64,000 nt of DNA, taken from the NCBI RefSeq assembly GCF_016648105.1, contig NZ_JACVVE010000025.1, positions 1-64,000 of the forward strand, read 5' to 3'. The notes beneath the pieces were generated by a model. That model ran no database searches and had not been told where the DNA came from. It was given only the letters and a program-made list of their open reading frames with translations. Shown one piece after another: positions 7,727 to 16,107 of the stretch. Source of the DNA: Pseudomonas sp. S31. GTDB lineage: Bacteria; Pseudomonadota; Gammaproteobacteria; Pseudomonadales; Pseudomonadaceae. Position numbers and translations under genes: made by a program. Numbering within the stretch: position 1 is the first letter of the stretch; every line of letters starts with the position of its first letter.

Positions 7727-10065
7727 GGCAAAGGGCCGATCAGCGGAATCGAGCCCTCCTCGTGCGGCAGGTCGAATTCGACCGAACAGCGACCGCCGCC
7801 TTCCACTTCCACCAGCAAGCGATTGTGCGGCGACAGGTTCTCCAGATAGACCAGGCCATCCCAGCCCACCACCGCCCGGCTGCCACTTTCTTCGTGGGTG
7901 ACGCGGCTGCCGAGCTTGAGCGGCTGTCGGTTGCCATCGACCAACTCGATGCTGGCCGCCAGCACCCGGCGCAGCGGGAACTCCAGCAGGTAGCCGCTAC
8001 CCCGGCGCACCGCCACGCGTTGCTCGACCTGGGGCGCCAGCACGTCCGGCGGCAGGTCCATCGGGTCGATTTCGTATTTGCCGCGGTAGTAGCCGCTGCT
8101 GTACGGCACCAGCAGGTGGCCGTTGCGATCGGTGCGCCCGACCGTCTGGTTCTCGTAGCTCACCGGCACATCCCCGTAGCCGTTGGTGCTGACCACCACG
8201 AAGGCATCGTCGATGCGGTTGGCGGCGAACACCCCGGCGTCCATCCATACCAGCGAGCCGCTGGCGTCGGCCCAGCGGGTCATTTCGCCGCTGTTGCCAT
8301 ACACACCTGCCTGCAGCTGCACGGACTGCAGGCGCCAGGTGACATCGGCCTGGCGGTAGGCATCGCGATCGCCACCCGTGGCGTAGCCGAGGTTGTAGCC
8401 CACGCCGCCACCCACCGGCACCGCGCGGCTGTAGTTGACCCGCTGCAGGTCCTCGCCTTCCTTGCTGCGTTCCATGCTCAGGGCCAGGGTGCCGTTATTG
8501 AAGTCGAACGGGATCATCAGTTGCGCCTGCATCGCCCAGGCGCTGTCGCCGACCTCGCGGTTGGCCGACAGGTACAGGCTGGTGGCGCCCCACAGCGGCT
8601 TGCTCCAGCTGAGGTTGATCAGCCGCGTGCGCGAGCCGTCGCCGGCGCGCACGTCGAAGTAACCGGCGCCGACGCTGCCGTACCGGTCGAGGTTGAGGCT
8701 CAGGGTCACCTGCTCGCTGCTCTCGCTCAGTTGCAGGTCGGGCGTGTCGACCCGCGACAGGTCGGCATAGTCGCCATGGCGTTGCAGGCGCTGGAAACTG
8801 AAGCCGATACGCTGGCTGTTGTACTGGTAGCCCAGAGCGGTCTGGTGACCCTTTTCACCCTCGAACTGGCTTTGCGCGAGGGCGGCATTGAGCACGCCGA
8901 CGTTGCCCAGGCGCAGCGTGCCACCGAGGCCGCCGAGCAGCAGTGACTCGGCGGTTTCCAGGTGGCTTTCCAGGGTTAAGGTGTCGCTCAGGCCATAACG
9001 TAGGCTGCCCGAAGCCACGCCCGGGCCATAGCCGAAGTCGCGCACGCCGTAGTCGCGGCGCAGGCTACCGGCTGCCACCGAGAAGTCCGACAGGCCTTTC
9101 TGCAGGAGGCTGCTGGTGACGTAGAACGGCAAGGTGGTGGACACCTGCCGGCCCAGCGCATCGGTGGTCACCACCACCGCCTCGCCAGCACCGTTGATGA
9201 ACGGCACGTTGGTCAGCGTATAGGGGCCTGGTTGTAGCTCGGTGGTGCTGGACTTGTAGCCGTTGATGAACAGATCGAGCGAAGTCGGCACCGCCGCCTC
9301 GCCGGCAAAGGCCGGCAATGGGTAAGTGACCAGGTCCGGACGCGCGGCGAAATCACGCGACAACTGCAAGCCCCCGACCCGTACCGAACTGGTCCAGGGC
9401 AAGGCGCCGGTGACGAAATCGCCGGCCTCGTAGGTCAGCAGGCGCTGCTCGTCGGTGAATTGCCAGGTGGTGTCGTAGCGCAAAAAGCCTTCGCGGGTAT
9501 CGGCATCGGGCGCGCCATTGAACGATTGACGCCATTGCCCGGTGGTAGAGAACGTGCCCCAACTGTCGAACACGCGCAGCTCGTTCCAGGCGGCCAGGTA
9601 GGTGCCGCCGTCATCGGTGTCATTGAGATAGGCGTCGTAGTTGAACAGTGCGCCGAAGCTGCTGTGTGCTTCGTTGGCCGGATATAGGTTGCGATCACCC
9701 ACTTGCTGGTCCGGCAGCCAAGCGGCCGGCACCTGCAGCAGCAGGCGCTGGTTCTGGCTGTCGTAGTCGGTGTGCAGACCGGCCACGCTGTCCAGGGCCA
9801 CCTCGCCCTGGGGGTCGCCTGGCAGCTTCACGCCCGCCGCGCGCAGTACGTCGCTGCCCAGGAACAAGCGCCCTGCCCGCTGCTGCACCGGCACCAGCTC
9901 AGCCTTGGGCATCTGGTTCACCAACAGGTCGAGATACAAGGTGGCATCGGCCACCGCCGCTGCTTCGGTGGGCGGTGGCGGCAGGTCGTCGGCCACGCCC
10001 AGGCCCGGCCCGCACAGAGCCAACCCCAGGTACCAGTGGCGGGCGGTCGATGACAGGCATTTCAC
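7717..10065 (-). CDS. outer-membrane fimbrial usher (CsuD/CupE5-like)
   Basis: A 782-residue protein with a signal peptide, an N-terminal periplasmic domain with the 'LDLLVNQMP' and 'LFLGSDVLRAAG' blocks, a long beta-barrel, and C-terminal domains ('VTHEESGSRAVVGWDGLVYLENL'). These are features of PapC-type ushers, which translocate and polymerise pilins through the outer membrane. The start codon is GTG at 10065-10063; the strong GGAGGA site (10095-10090) is 24 nt upstream and instead serves a six-codon frame that ends across the usher GTG, so initiation is probably coupled. The gene follows the chaperone gene by 57 bp and overlaps the tip gene. Confidence 0.9.
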   Translation of the reverse strand: MKCLSSTARHWYLGLALCGPGLGVADDLPPPPTEAAAVADATLYLDLLVNQMPKAELVPVQQRAGRLFLGSDVLRAAGVKLPGDPQGEVALDSVAGLHTDYDSQNQRLLLQVPAAWLPDQQVGDRNLYPANEAHSSFGALFNYDAYLNDTDDGGTYLAAWNELRVFDSWGTFSTTGQWRQSFNGAPDADTREGFLRYDTTWQFTDEQRLLTYEAGDFVTGALPWTSSVRVGGLQLSRDFAARPDLVTYPLPAFAGEAAVPTSLDLFINGYKSSTTELQPGPYTLTNVPFINGAGEAVVVTTDALGRQVSTTLPFYVTSSLLQKGLSDFSVAAGSLRRDYGVRDFGYGPGVASGSLRYGLSDTLTLESHLETAESLLLGGLGGTLRLGNVGVLNAALAQSQFEGEKGHQTALGYQYNSQRIGFSFQRLQRHGDYADLSRVDTPDLQLSESSEQVTLSLNLDRYGSVGAGYFDVRAGDGSRTRLINLSWSKPLWGATSLYLSANREVGDSAWAMQAQLMIPFDFNNGTLALSMERSKEGEDLQRVNYSRAVPVGGGVGYNLGYATGGDRDAYRQADVTWRLQSVQLQAGVYGNSGEMTRWADASGSLVWMDAGVFAANRIDDAFVVVSTNGYGDVPVSYENQTVGRTDRNGHLLVPYSSGYYRGKYEIDPMDLPPDVLAPQVEQRVAVRRGSGYLLEFPLRRVLAASIELVDGNRQPLKLGSRVTHEESGSRAVVGWDGLVYLENLSPHNRLLVEVEGGGRCSVEFDLPHEEGSIPLIGPLPCE

Positions 10066-10082
10066 ACACGGTTTCCAACCAT
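10062..10082 (-). promoter_or_regulatory. six-codon leader frame overlapping the usher start
   Basis: On the minus strand a perfect GGAGGA lies 7 nt before an ATG (10082-10080). This frame encodes only six residues (MVGNRV) and stops at TGA (10064-10062), which overlaps the usher's GTG start (10065-10063). It looks like a translational-coupling device, or the remnant of a longer usher N-terminus. Confidence 0.45.
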
Positions 10083-10121
10083 CGTCGGGTCCTCCCTGGG
10101 CCCCACTTCATTCGATTGCAG

Positions 10122-10898
10122 CTAGCGCCCTTGCTGAATGGCCTCGGCGCTGGCCTGGCCATTGACCCGACCTCTGAGCACGCTGGCGGCATTCGCCGCT
10201 GCCGGTGCTGGCCAGCGCATGCTGGCCCCGGGCAGCACGTAGCCGAGCAAGCCTTCGACCAGTGGCTTGGCCTGGCCGCCCTGCTGCATCACCACGTCGG
10301 TGAGGCGGGCATGCACCGGGCCGGTATTGCGCAACTCCACATAGGGCTTGCCCTGCACCATCACCGGCCGCCAGCTTAGCTGTGGCTTGCCGACGCCGTC
10401 GGCATTGCGTTTGCTTTCCGGGTCGGGCTTGCCCCACAGGCCGTCGCCGTAGACGAACAGCGGCACGGAGTAGCGCATCTGCAGGCGGATCGCCGCAGCG
10501 GTGCCCTTCTCGGCCGCATCGGCCGGCAACGACGAGGGAATTTCATCGATGATGATGCGATAGGCCTGCTCCTGGCCGGCCGGCGACGTACCGGTGCGGG
10601 TCAGGCGGATCAACTGCTTCTGCCCCGGTGGGATATTGGCCACCGGTGGGCTGCCGATGATCTCGCGCTGGGCCTGGAACTGCTCCTGGTAGTCGCCCTG
10701 GCGCCAGGCGAACACTCGCACCTGCAGGCTGGCCGTCGCCGTGCCGCGATTCTCCAGCCACAGCGCGCCGGCTTTCTGGTCGGCTTCGAGCACCGGGTCG
10801 ATCGGCCAGATCAGCACCGATGTGGCCGCTCCTGCCGGCAGGCTTGCCAGCAGCAGCAATCCGATCATTCCCTGCACCCATCTCGTGCCTGCCTGCAT
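10122..10898 (-). CDS. periplasmic pilus chaperone (CsuC/CupE4-like)
   Basis: A 258-residue protein if started at the ATG at 10898, which follows a purine-rich GAGGAGAG site; the open frame continues 14 codons further up to 10940 but without one. A signal peptide ends near 'LPAGAATS'. The mature part shows the chaperone fold: 'LWLENRGTATASLQVRVFAW', 'ANIPPGQKQLIRLTR', and 'YSVPLFVY' corresponding to the subunit-binding F1/G1 strand region. Such proteins fold SCPU pilins in the periplasm by donor-strand complementation and deliver them to the usher. It sits between the four pilin genes and the usher gene. Confidence 0.88.
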   Translation of the reverse strand: MQAGTRWVQGMIGLLLLASLPAGAATSVLIWPIDPVLEADQKAGALWLENRGTATASLQVRVFAWRQGDYQEQFQAQREIIGSPPVANIPPGQKQLIRLTRTGTSPAGQEQAYRIIIDEIPSSLPADAAEKGTAAAIRLQMRYSVPLFVYGDGLWGKPDPESKRNADGVGKPQLSWRPVMVQGKPYVELRNTGPVHARLTDVVMQQGGQAKPLVEGLLGYVLPGASMRWPAPAAANAASVLRGRVNGQASAEAIQQGR

Positions 10899-10940
10899 GC
10901 CTCTCTCCTCGTTATTGTCGTACTGGTCGGCACCGGCCAT

Positions 10941-11444
10941 TCACCAGGTCACCGTCACTTGCACTGCATCGGTATAGGTTCCTGCTGGCAACGTGCCAGG
11001 CAGTTGGGTGCGCCCGTACACCGGTAGCTTTATCGCCGTGGCGTCGGTGTAGCTCACCGCCACGCTCTGGCCGATGCCCAACGCCTGGGTGTAGGCGGCG
11101 TCCCGGTAAAGCTGGTAGGCGAGCAGCTGCGTGCCTGCGCTGCGCTTGAGATTGCGCGTGCCGTTGGCGCTGTTCTGGCCGCCGTCGAGGCTCATGCTCA
11201 AGGCCACACCCGGGGTGCACTGGAAGGTCACGGTGGTGCCGCCCAACGACGTGCTGAGGATGCCGGTGGACAGGGCCGACCGGGTGCCATAGTTGAGCGT
11301 GCCATACTGGGTCACACCGCCCACCACCAGGCAGCCGGCGACGATCTGCGCCGTCACCTGGAAGGTGCTGGTGGTAGCGGCAGGCAACGGCGCCGCCAGC
11401 AGCAGCGCGCCTCCTGCAAGGCAAGCCGACAGGCCGCGGCGCAT
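10941..11444 (-). CDS. SCPU-domain pilin subunit (fourth in operon)
   Basis: A 167-residue secreted protein with a signal peptide (ends ...APLPAA) and a single spore-coat-U domain: 'QIVAGCLVVGGVTQYGTLNYG' near the N-terminus, a second Cys in 'TFQCTPG', 'DGGQNSANGTRNLK', and a C-terminal strand 'AGTYTDAVQVTVTW'. These features mark minor or major pilins of archaic chaperone-usher pili. It starts 3 bp after the previous pilin stop. Confidence 0.83.
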   Translation of the reverse strand: MRRGLSACLAGGALLLAAPLPAATTSTFQVTAQIVAGCLVVGGVTQYGTLNYGTRSALSTGILSTSLGGTTVTFQCTPGVALSMSLDGGQNSANGTRNLKRSAGTQLLAYQLYRDAAYTQALGIGQSVAVSYTDATAIKLPVYGRTQLPGTLPAGTYTDAVQVTVTW

Positions 11445-11447
11445 GGT

Positions 11448-11981
11448 TCAGAACGTCAGTTCGACGGCTACCGTGTCGGTGTACACCCCGGCCGGCAGGC
11501 CTGCCTTGCCGCGTGCCTGGCCATACAGGTTGACGGTCTGCTCGACGCCGGTGCTGGTCGGCAAGGTGATGGTGCCGTCGATCGCCAGCAACTGGGTATG
11601 CCCGGCATCGGTGTAGAAGTCGTAGGGCACGAAATTGCCCGCGCCATCGGCCAGGGCCCGGGTGCCACCGGTCGACTGCCCGTCATGGGCGCCGGCACGC
11701 ACGCGGATCGACGGCACGGTGCCGGACGAACACAGGATACTCATGGCCCCACCCGCCGGGCCCAGTACCTGGGCGTTGGCGGTGCCGAACAGGGCATCCT
11801 GGGTACCAAAGTTCAGGGCACCGAAATTCAGCCCCGAGGTACCGGCGCTGCCGTTGACCTGGCAGGCCGAGGTCAGCGTCAGGGTCGAGTTGATGGTGCC
11901 GGTCACGGTGGCCGCATGGGCCTGGGACGCCAGCGCCAGGCCGAGGCCTGCGAGTATGCAGCGGGTGGTTTTCGTTGGCAT
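11448..11981 (-). CDS. SCPU-domain pilin subunit (third in operon), best candidate for the major pilin
   Basis: A 177-residue secreted protein, signal peptide ending ...ASQAHA. The mature N-terminus 'ATVTGTINSTLTLTSACQV' is a good donor strand, with 'LNFGALNFGTQ' and the second Cys in 'SILCSSGT', and a C-terminal 'AGVYTDTVAVELTF'. The small, Gly/Thr/Ala-rich mature protein most resembles CsuA/B-type major subunits among the four SCPU genes here, although it is not the first gene. Which subunit is the major one is an inference. Confidence 0.82.
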   Translation of the reverse strand: MPTKTTRCILAGLGLALASQAHAATVTGTINSTLTLTSACQVNGSAGTSGLNFGALNFGTQDALFGTANAQVLGPAGGAMSILCSSGTVPSIRVRAGAHDGQSTGGTRALADGAGNFVPYDFYTDAGHTQLLAIDGTITLPTSTGVEQTVNLYGQARGKAGLPAGVYTDTVAVELTF

Positions 11982-12001
11982 GTGTCAGTCTCCTTGCGTT
12001 G

Positions 12002-12538
12002 CTACCAGTCCAGGGTCACCCTCAGGGTGTCGCGGTAAAGCCCAGCGGGCAGCGAACGCGGTTGCGCCACCACTACGCCGTAGATGGGGATCGGGATCTG
12101 CCGACTGCTGTTGATGGTGAAGGCGCGGGCCTGGCCGATGTCGTAGCGGCTGTTGCCGCCAGGGTCGATCGCCAGTTGATAGGGGATCAATTCGCGGCCG
12201 TTGCTCAGCCGCCGCACGCCGTCGCTGCCATTCAGGCCGCCATTGATACGCACGTTGAAAGCCCTGACCTCGGGCGTGCAACTGATCTGCAGGCTGCCTT
12301 CGCCGCCCACTTCATCGACCCGCGTGCGCAGCGGCTGCTCCCAGCTCGGACCACGTTCGCCGAAGTCCATCAGACCGGGGTTGGCAAGCGTCGCCGGCTG
12401 CTGGCTGCCGCTGTCGATCTGGCACGCGGCGCTGATCACCAATCGCGCCTGGATGAATCCGGAGGTGGTGCCATGGGCGCCGACCGCAGGCACCAGCAAC
12501 GGCCCCAGGGACAGCAGCAGGAGGGTGGATCGATTCAT
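12002..12538 (-). CDS. SCPU-domain pilin subunit (second in operon)
   Basis: A 178-residue secreted protein with signal peptide (MNRSTLLLLSLGPLLVPAVGA) and one SCPU domain: 'LVISAACQIDSGS', 'LMDFGERGP', second Cys in 'LQISCTPEV', 'NGGLNGSDGVRRLSNG', and a C-terminal 'AGLYRDTLRVTLDW'. The ATG is preceded by an AAGGAAG ribosome site. It lies 27 bp downstream of the first pilin gene and 20 bp upstream of the third, within one transcription unit. Confidence 0.82.
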   Translation of the reverse strand: MNRSTLLLLSLGPLLVPAVGAHGTTSGFIQARLVISAACQIDSGSQQPATLANPGLMDFGERGPSWEQPLRTRVDEVGGEGSLQISCTPEVRAFNVRINGGLNGSDGVRRLSNGRELIPYQLAIDPGGNSRYDIGQARAFTINSSRQIPIPIYGVVVAQPRSLPAGLYRDTLRVTLDW

Positions 12539-12565
12539 GGCGACGCTTCCTTGTACATGGCGGCC

Positions 12566-13096
12566 CTACCAGGTGACCGTGACTTTGAGCAGGTCGGCGT
12601 ACAGCCCGGCGCGGGGTACCCACGCGACCTTGTCGATTCGGGCGTATAGCGGGAGCTCAACAGAACCACTGTCCGGTACCCGTGCCGACTGCGCGATGCC
12701 CACTGCCAGCGGCTCGCGCCAGGCGGCGTCGCGGTAGAGCCGGTAGGGAATGGGGCGTGCCTGCTGATCGTCGTTCGCCAGATAGCGCAGCTCGCCGACG
12801 CCGCCATGCTGGCCGCCGTCGACCCGCACCTGGTAGGTGGTGCCCGGATTGCATTCCAGACGCGGCGGGCGCTGGGCCAGCAGTCGGCCACTGAGCGGCG
12901 CGCCAGCACCATCCAGGCGCGCAGCGTTGCCCAGGTCGATCACACCCAGGGCTTGCGCACCCGCATCGCGCTGTTGGTTGATCAGCATGCAACCACGCTG
13001 CACCTGCATCCGTACTTCCACCAGAAAATCCGCGGCCAGGGCAGCACTGGAGCTGCCCAACAGGCCCAACAGCACGGCCAAAAAGCGTACAGCCAC
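12566..13096 (-). CDS. SCPU-domain pilin subunit (first in operon)
   Basis: I prefer a GTG start at 13096 (176 residues, VAVRFLAVLLG... giving a clean signal peptide ending ...AALA), because AAGGA lies at the right distance; an upstream ATG at 13156 in the same frame has no ribosome site and would put 20 polar residues before the signal. The mature protein has the SCPU pattern: 'VQRGCMLINQQ', second Cys in 'LECNPGTTYQVRVDGG', and C-terminal 'AGLYADLLKVTVTW'. It is the promoter-proximal gene of the seven-gene operon. Archaic operons usually carry three pilin genes before the chaperone; here there are four. Confidence 0.8.
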   Translation of the reverse strand: MAVRFLAVLLGLLGSSSAALAADFLVEVRMQVQRGCMLINQQRDAGAQALGVIDLGNAARLDGAGAPLSGRLLAQRPPRLECNPGTTYQVRVDGGQHGGVGELRYLANDDQQARPIPYRLYRDAAWREPLAVGIAQSARVPDSGSVELPLYARIDKVAWVPRAGLYADLLKVTVTW

Positions 13097-13160
13097 TGCA
13101 CTATCCTTCTCGATATCCCTTGTGTTGAACGTAGCAAGCAGGGGTCGTTGCGCCATGACT

Positions 13161-13180
13161 CTTTGGTGTTAACGCCAAAG
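13161..13180. promoter_or_regulatory. 20-bp near-perfect palindrome between pilus operon and bphP
   Basis: CTTTGG and CCAAAG arms flank a GTTAAC core, with only one mismatched pair over 20 bp. It lies in the 270-bp divergent region between the pilin operon and the phytochrome gene, about 65 bp upstream of the pilin start. It has no T-run, so it looks like a protein-binding site rather than a terminator. The cognate regulator is unknown. Confidence 0.5.
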
Positions 13181-13366
13181 ACCTAGCACCCGTAAATAAA
13201 AGCCGGAAGAATTTTTTACCGTTGCGTCGAACCCATCAACATCCTGTGTCTCCAATGGCCATGGGCCGGCAAAGCACCCGATATTCTGGTACGGTGCATG
13301 ACGGCCACCGCCCTGTACCAGGCGCACGGACCTTGCCCGGGCAGAAAAAAACGGAGTGTTTTACCC

Positions 13367-15616
13367 ATGACTGCAGACAACGCCTTCGCCGAGGCCGTGG
13401 AACGCTGCGCCCAGGAGCCGATCCAGATCCCCGGCAGCATCCAGCCCCAGGGCTTTTTGCTGGTGCTGGACGAGCAGGACTTGCGCGTGCTCCAGGCCAG
13501 CGAAAACGTCGAACGCTGGCTCGGCATAGCGGCCAGCGACCTGATCGGCAGCCGCTTCGACGAGCTGGTCAGCGAGGGCTTCGACTTGCGCGCCAAGCTG
13601 GGCCACCTGCCCGAGGACGAAGTCTTCCCCTTCCATATCGGTGACGTGCGCCTGCGCAGGGCCGCGCCGTGCGGCGAGGTGCTGCGCCTGCTCGCGCACC
13701 GCCACGACCAGGTGCTGATCACCGAGTTCGAGCCTTCTCGCCTGCGCTCCGGGCTGGCCGACCAGGGCGACTACTATCCGCTGGTGCGCGGTTTCGTCAG
13801 CAGCCTGCACCATGCCGATACCCTGGAAGAACTGCTGCAGCAATCGGTCGAGCAGATCAAGCGCATCACCGGCTTCGGCCGGGTCAAGGCCTATCGTTTC
13901 GATGCCGAAGGCAACGGCCAGGTCCTGGCAGAAGTGGCCGACCCGGGCTACCCGCGCTACCTTGGCCTGTGCTTCCCGGCCTCGGACATCCCGCGCCAGG
14001 CCCGGGAGCTGTACCGGGTCAACCGCATCCGGGTGATCGAGGACGCCAACTACCAGGCCTCGCCACTGCTGCCGGTGCTCAACCCGCGCACCGGCAAGCC
14101 GCTCGACATGAGCTTCGCCGCGCTGCGCAGCGTGTCGCCGGTGCACCTGCAGTACATGCGCAACATGGGCACGTTGGCCTCCATGTCGCTGTCGATCATG
14201 GTCGATGGCGAGCTGTGGGGCCTGGTGTCGTGCCACCACGAAACATCCCGCCCGGTCGACTTCCGTACCCGCACCGCCTGCGAATTGCTGGCCAGCGTGC
14301 TGTCGTTGCAGATCGAATCGCGCGAGTCCCACGCGTATACCCGCAAGCTGCTCGACCTGCGCCAGCACATCGTCCAGATGATCTCCTCGATGGCCGACCA
14401 CGACAGCGTCAGCGAAGGCCTGCGCGACCTCCCCGCGGTGCTGTTGGAATTTGCAGGGGCCAGCGGCGCAGCGGTGATCTCCGCCGAGCGCTGCGACCTG
14501 ATCGGCCAGACCCCCACCGCTGCCCAGGTCAATGCGCTGGTGCACTGGCTGGCTGAGCGTGGCGACGACAGCATCTTCCAGACCGACAACGTGCGCCGCG
14601 ACATCGACGCCCTGCCCGAACTGGCCGGCCACGTTGGCGGTGTCTTGGCCGTGCCGATTTCGAAGATTCACTCCCACTATCTGCTGTGGTTCCGCCCCGA
14701 ACAGGTGCGCACGGTGGACTGGGCCGGGCGGCCAGGCAAGGAGGTCGGCCCGCAAGGCATGCTCAACCCACGGCACAGCTTCGATCACTGGCGCGAACAG
14801 ATCAGCGGCTACTGCACGCCCTGGGACCCGTTGATCATCGAAGGCGTGGCCGAGCTGCGCCATGCCGTGCTCGGCATCGTCCTGCGCAAGGCCGAGGAGC
14901 TGGCGCAGATGGCCGGCGAACTGCGGCGCTCGAACAAGGAACTGGAGGCGTTCTCCTACAGCGTGTCCCATGACCTGCGCGCGCCCCTGCGGCACATCGC
15001 CGGCTATACCGAGCTGCTCGGCGAAATCGAAGGCCAGGGCCTGAGCGACCGAGGTCGGCGGTTCTTGCAGCACATCGAGGAGGCCGCGCAGTTCGCCGGC
15101 ACCCTGGTCGACAACCTGCTGAATTTCTCGCAGATGGGCCGTTCGGCGCTGCGCCTGTCGGATGTCGACCTCAACGCGCTGGTGCAGTCCATCCGCAACG
15201 AGCTCGCCCCCGACTACCAGGGCCGCGAGATCGTCTGGGAAATCGAAGCGCTGCCCAAGGTGATCGCCGACCCGGCGTTCATCAACCTGGCGCTGCAGAA
15301 CCTCATCGGCAACGCCATCAAATACACGCGTGGAAGGGATCCGGCGCGCATCCACATCAGCGCCGTGGAGCATCCGGAGGAAGTCGAAGTGTGCATCCGC
15401 GACAATGGTGTCGGTTTCGACATGGCCTACGTCAACAAACTGTTCGGCGTGTTCCAGCGTCTACATCGCATGGAAGATTTCGAAGGCACCGGCATCGGCC
15501 TTGCCAGCGTGCGCCGCATCATCGAACGCCACGACGGCCGGGTCTGGGCCGAAGGCCAGCTTGACCAGGGTGCCAGCTTCCACTTCACCCTGCCCCGTTC
15601 CACTTCGTCTACCTGA
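13367..15616 (+). CDS. bphP: bacteriophytochrome histidine kinase
   Basis: A 749-residue red/far-red photosensor kinase. The start is the ATG at 13367, placing the biliverdin-binding Cys early ('VERCAQEPIQIPGSIQPQG'), as in BphP proteins. Domains in order: PAS (about 1-120); GAF (about 140-310) with the PxSDIP motif 'FPASDIPRQAR'; PHY (about 320-500) with the tongue motif 'NPRHSFDHWREQ'; HisKA with phospho-acceptor His in 'FSYSVSHDLRAPLRHIAGY'; HATPase_c with 'QNLIGNAIKYT', 'DNGVGFD' and 'GTGIGLA'. All key residues are present. It is followed by a response regulator 16 bp downstream. No heme oxygenase (bphO) gene, which would make biliverdin, is adjacent. Confidence 0.95.
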   Translation: MTADNAFAEAVERCAQEPIQIPGSIQPQGFLLVLDEQDLRVLQASENVERWLGIAASDLIGSRFDELVSEGFDLRAKLGHLPEDEVFPFHIGDVRLRRAAPCGEVLRLLAHRHDQVLITEFEPSRLRSGLADQGDYYPLVRGFVSSLHHADTLEELLQQSVEQIKRITGFGRVKAYRFDAEGNGQVLAEVADPGYPRYLGLCFPASDIPRQARELYRVNRIRVIEDANYQASPLLPVLNPRTGKPLDMSFAALRSVSPVHLQYMRNMGTLASMSLSIMVDGELWGLVSCHHETSRPVDFRTRTACELLASVLSLQIESRESHAYTRKLLDLRQHIVQMISSMADHDSVSEGLRDLPAVLLEFAGASGAAVISAERCDLIGQTPTAAQVNALVHWLAERGDDSIFQTDNVRRDIDALPELAGHVGGVLAVPISKIHSHYLLWFRPEQVRTVDWAGRPGKEVGPQGMLNPRHSFDHWREQISGYCTPWDPLIIEGVAELRHAVLGIVLRKAEELAQMAGELRRSNKELEAFSYSVSHDLRAPLRHIAGYTELLGEIEGQGLSDRGRRFLQHIEEAAQFAGTLVDNLLNFSQMGRSALRLSDVDLNALVQSIRNELAPDYQGREIVWEIEALPKVIADPAFINLALQNLIGNAIKYTRGRDPARIHISAVEHPEEVEVCIRDNGVGFDMAYVNKLFGVFQRLHRMEDFEGTGIGLASVRRIIERHDGRVWAEGQLDQGASFHFTLPRSTSST

Positions 15617-15632
15617 GGCATCCGTACCTATC

Positions 15633-16094
15633 ATGCTCAAACCCATCCTGCTGGTCGAAGACAACCCCCGGGACCTGGAGCTCACGCTCCTGGCCCTGGA
15701 ACGCAGCCAGTTGGCCAACGAAGTCATCGTCCTGCGCGACGGTGCCGACGCTCTCGACTACCTGCTGCGGCGCAACAACTATGCCGATCGTGACGGTGGC
15801 AACCCGGCTGTGATGCTGCTCGACCTCAAGCTGCCCAAGGTCGATGGTCTGGAGGTGCTCAGGGAAGTGCGCGCCACCCCGGACCTGCGCAGCATCCCCA
15901 CGGTGATGTTGACCTCTTCGCGCGAGGAACCCGACCTGCTGCGCGCCTACGAACTGGGCGTCAACGCCTACGTGGTCAAGCCGGTAGAGTTCAAGGAGTT
16001 CGTCGCGGCGATCTCCGACCTGGGCATCTTCTGGGCGGTGCTCAACGAGCCACCACCCGGCTCGCTGCGCCTGAACCGCCGTGGCAGCAACTGA
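15633..16094 (+). CDS. single-domain response regulator (phytochrome partner, Rcp1-like)
   Basis: A 153-residue stand-alone receiver domain: acidic pair in 'LLVEDNPRDLELT', phospho-acceptor Asp in 'VMLLDLKLPKVDG', Thr in 'VMLTSSRE', Lys in 'YVVKPVEF'. There is no output domain. Small regulators of this type directly downstream of phytochrome kinases are their usual phosphotransfer partners. The gene starts 16 bp after bphP and ends 13 bp before the next gene's ATG, so the three form an operon. Confidence 0.92.
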   Translation: MLKPILLVEDNPRDLELTLLALERSQLANEVIVLRDGADALDYLLRRNNYADRDGGNPAVMLLDLKLPKVDGLEVLREVRATPDLRSIPTVMLTSSREEPDLLRAYELGVNAYVVKPVEFKEFVAAISDLGIFWAVLNEPPPGSLRLNRRGSN

Positions 16095-16107
16095 GGCTCA
16101 CGCGAAG

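Noticed and set aside
13361..15373. 670-codon minus-strand frame opposite bphP
   Set aside because: Shadow of the phytochrome gene, which has all its domain motifs on the plus strand.
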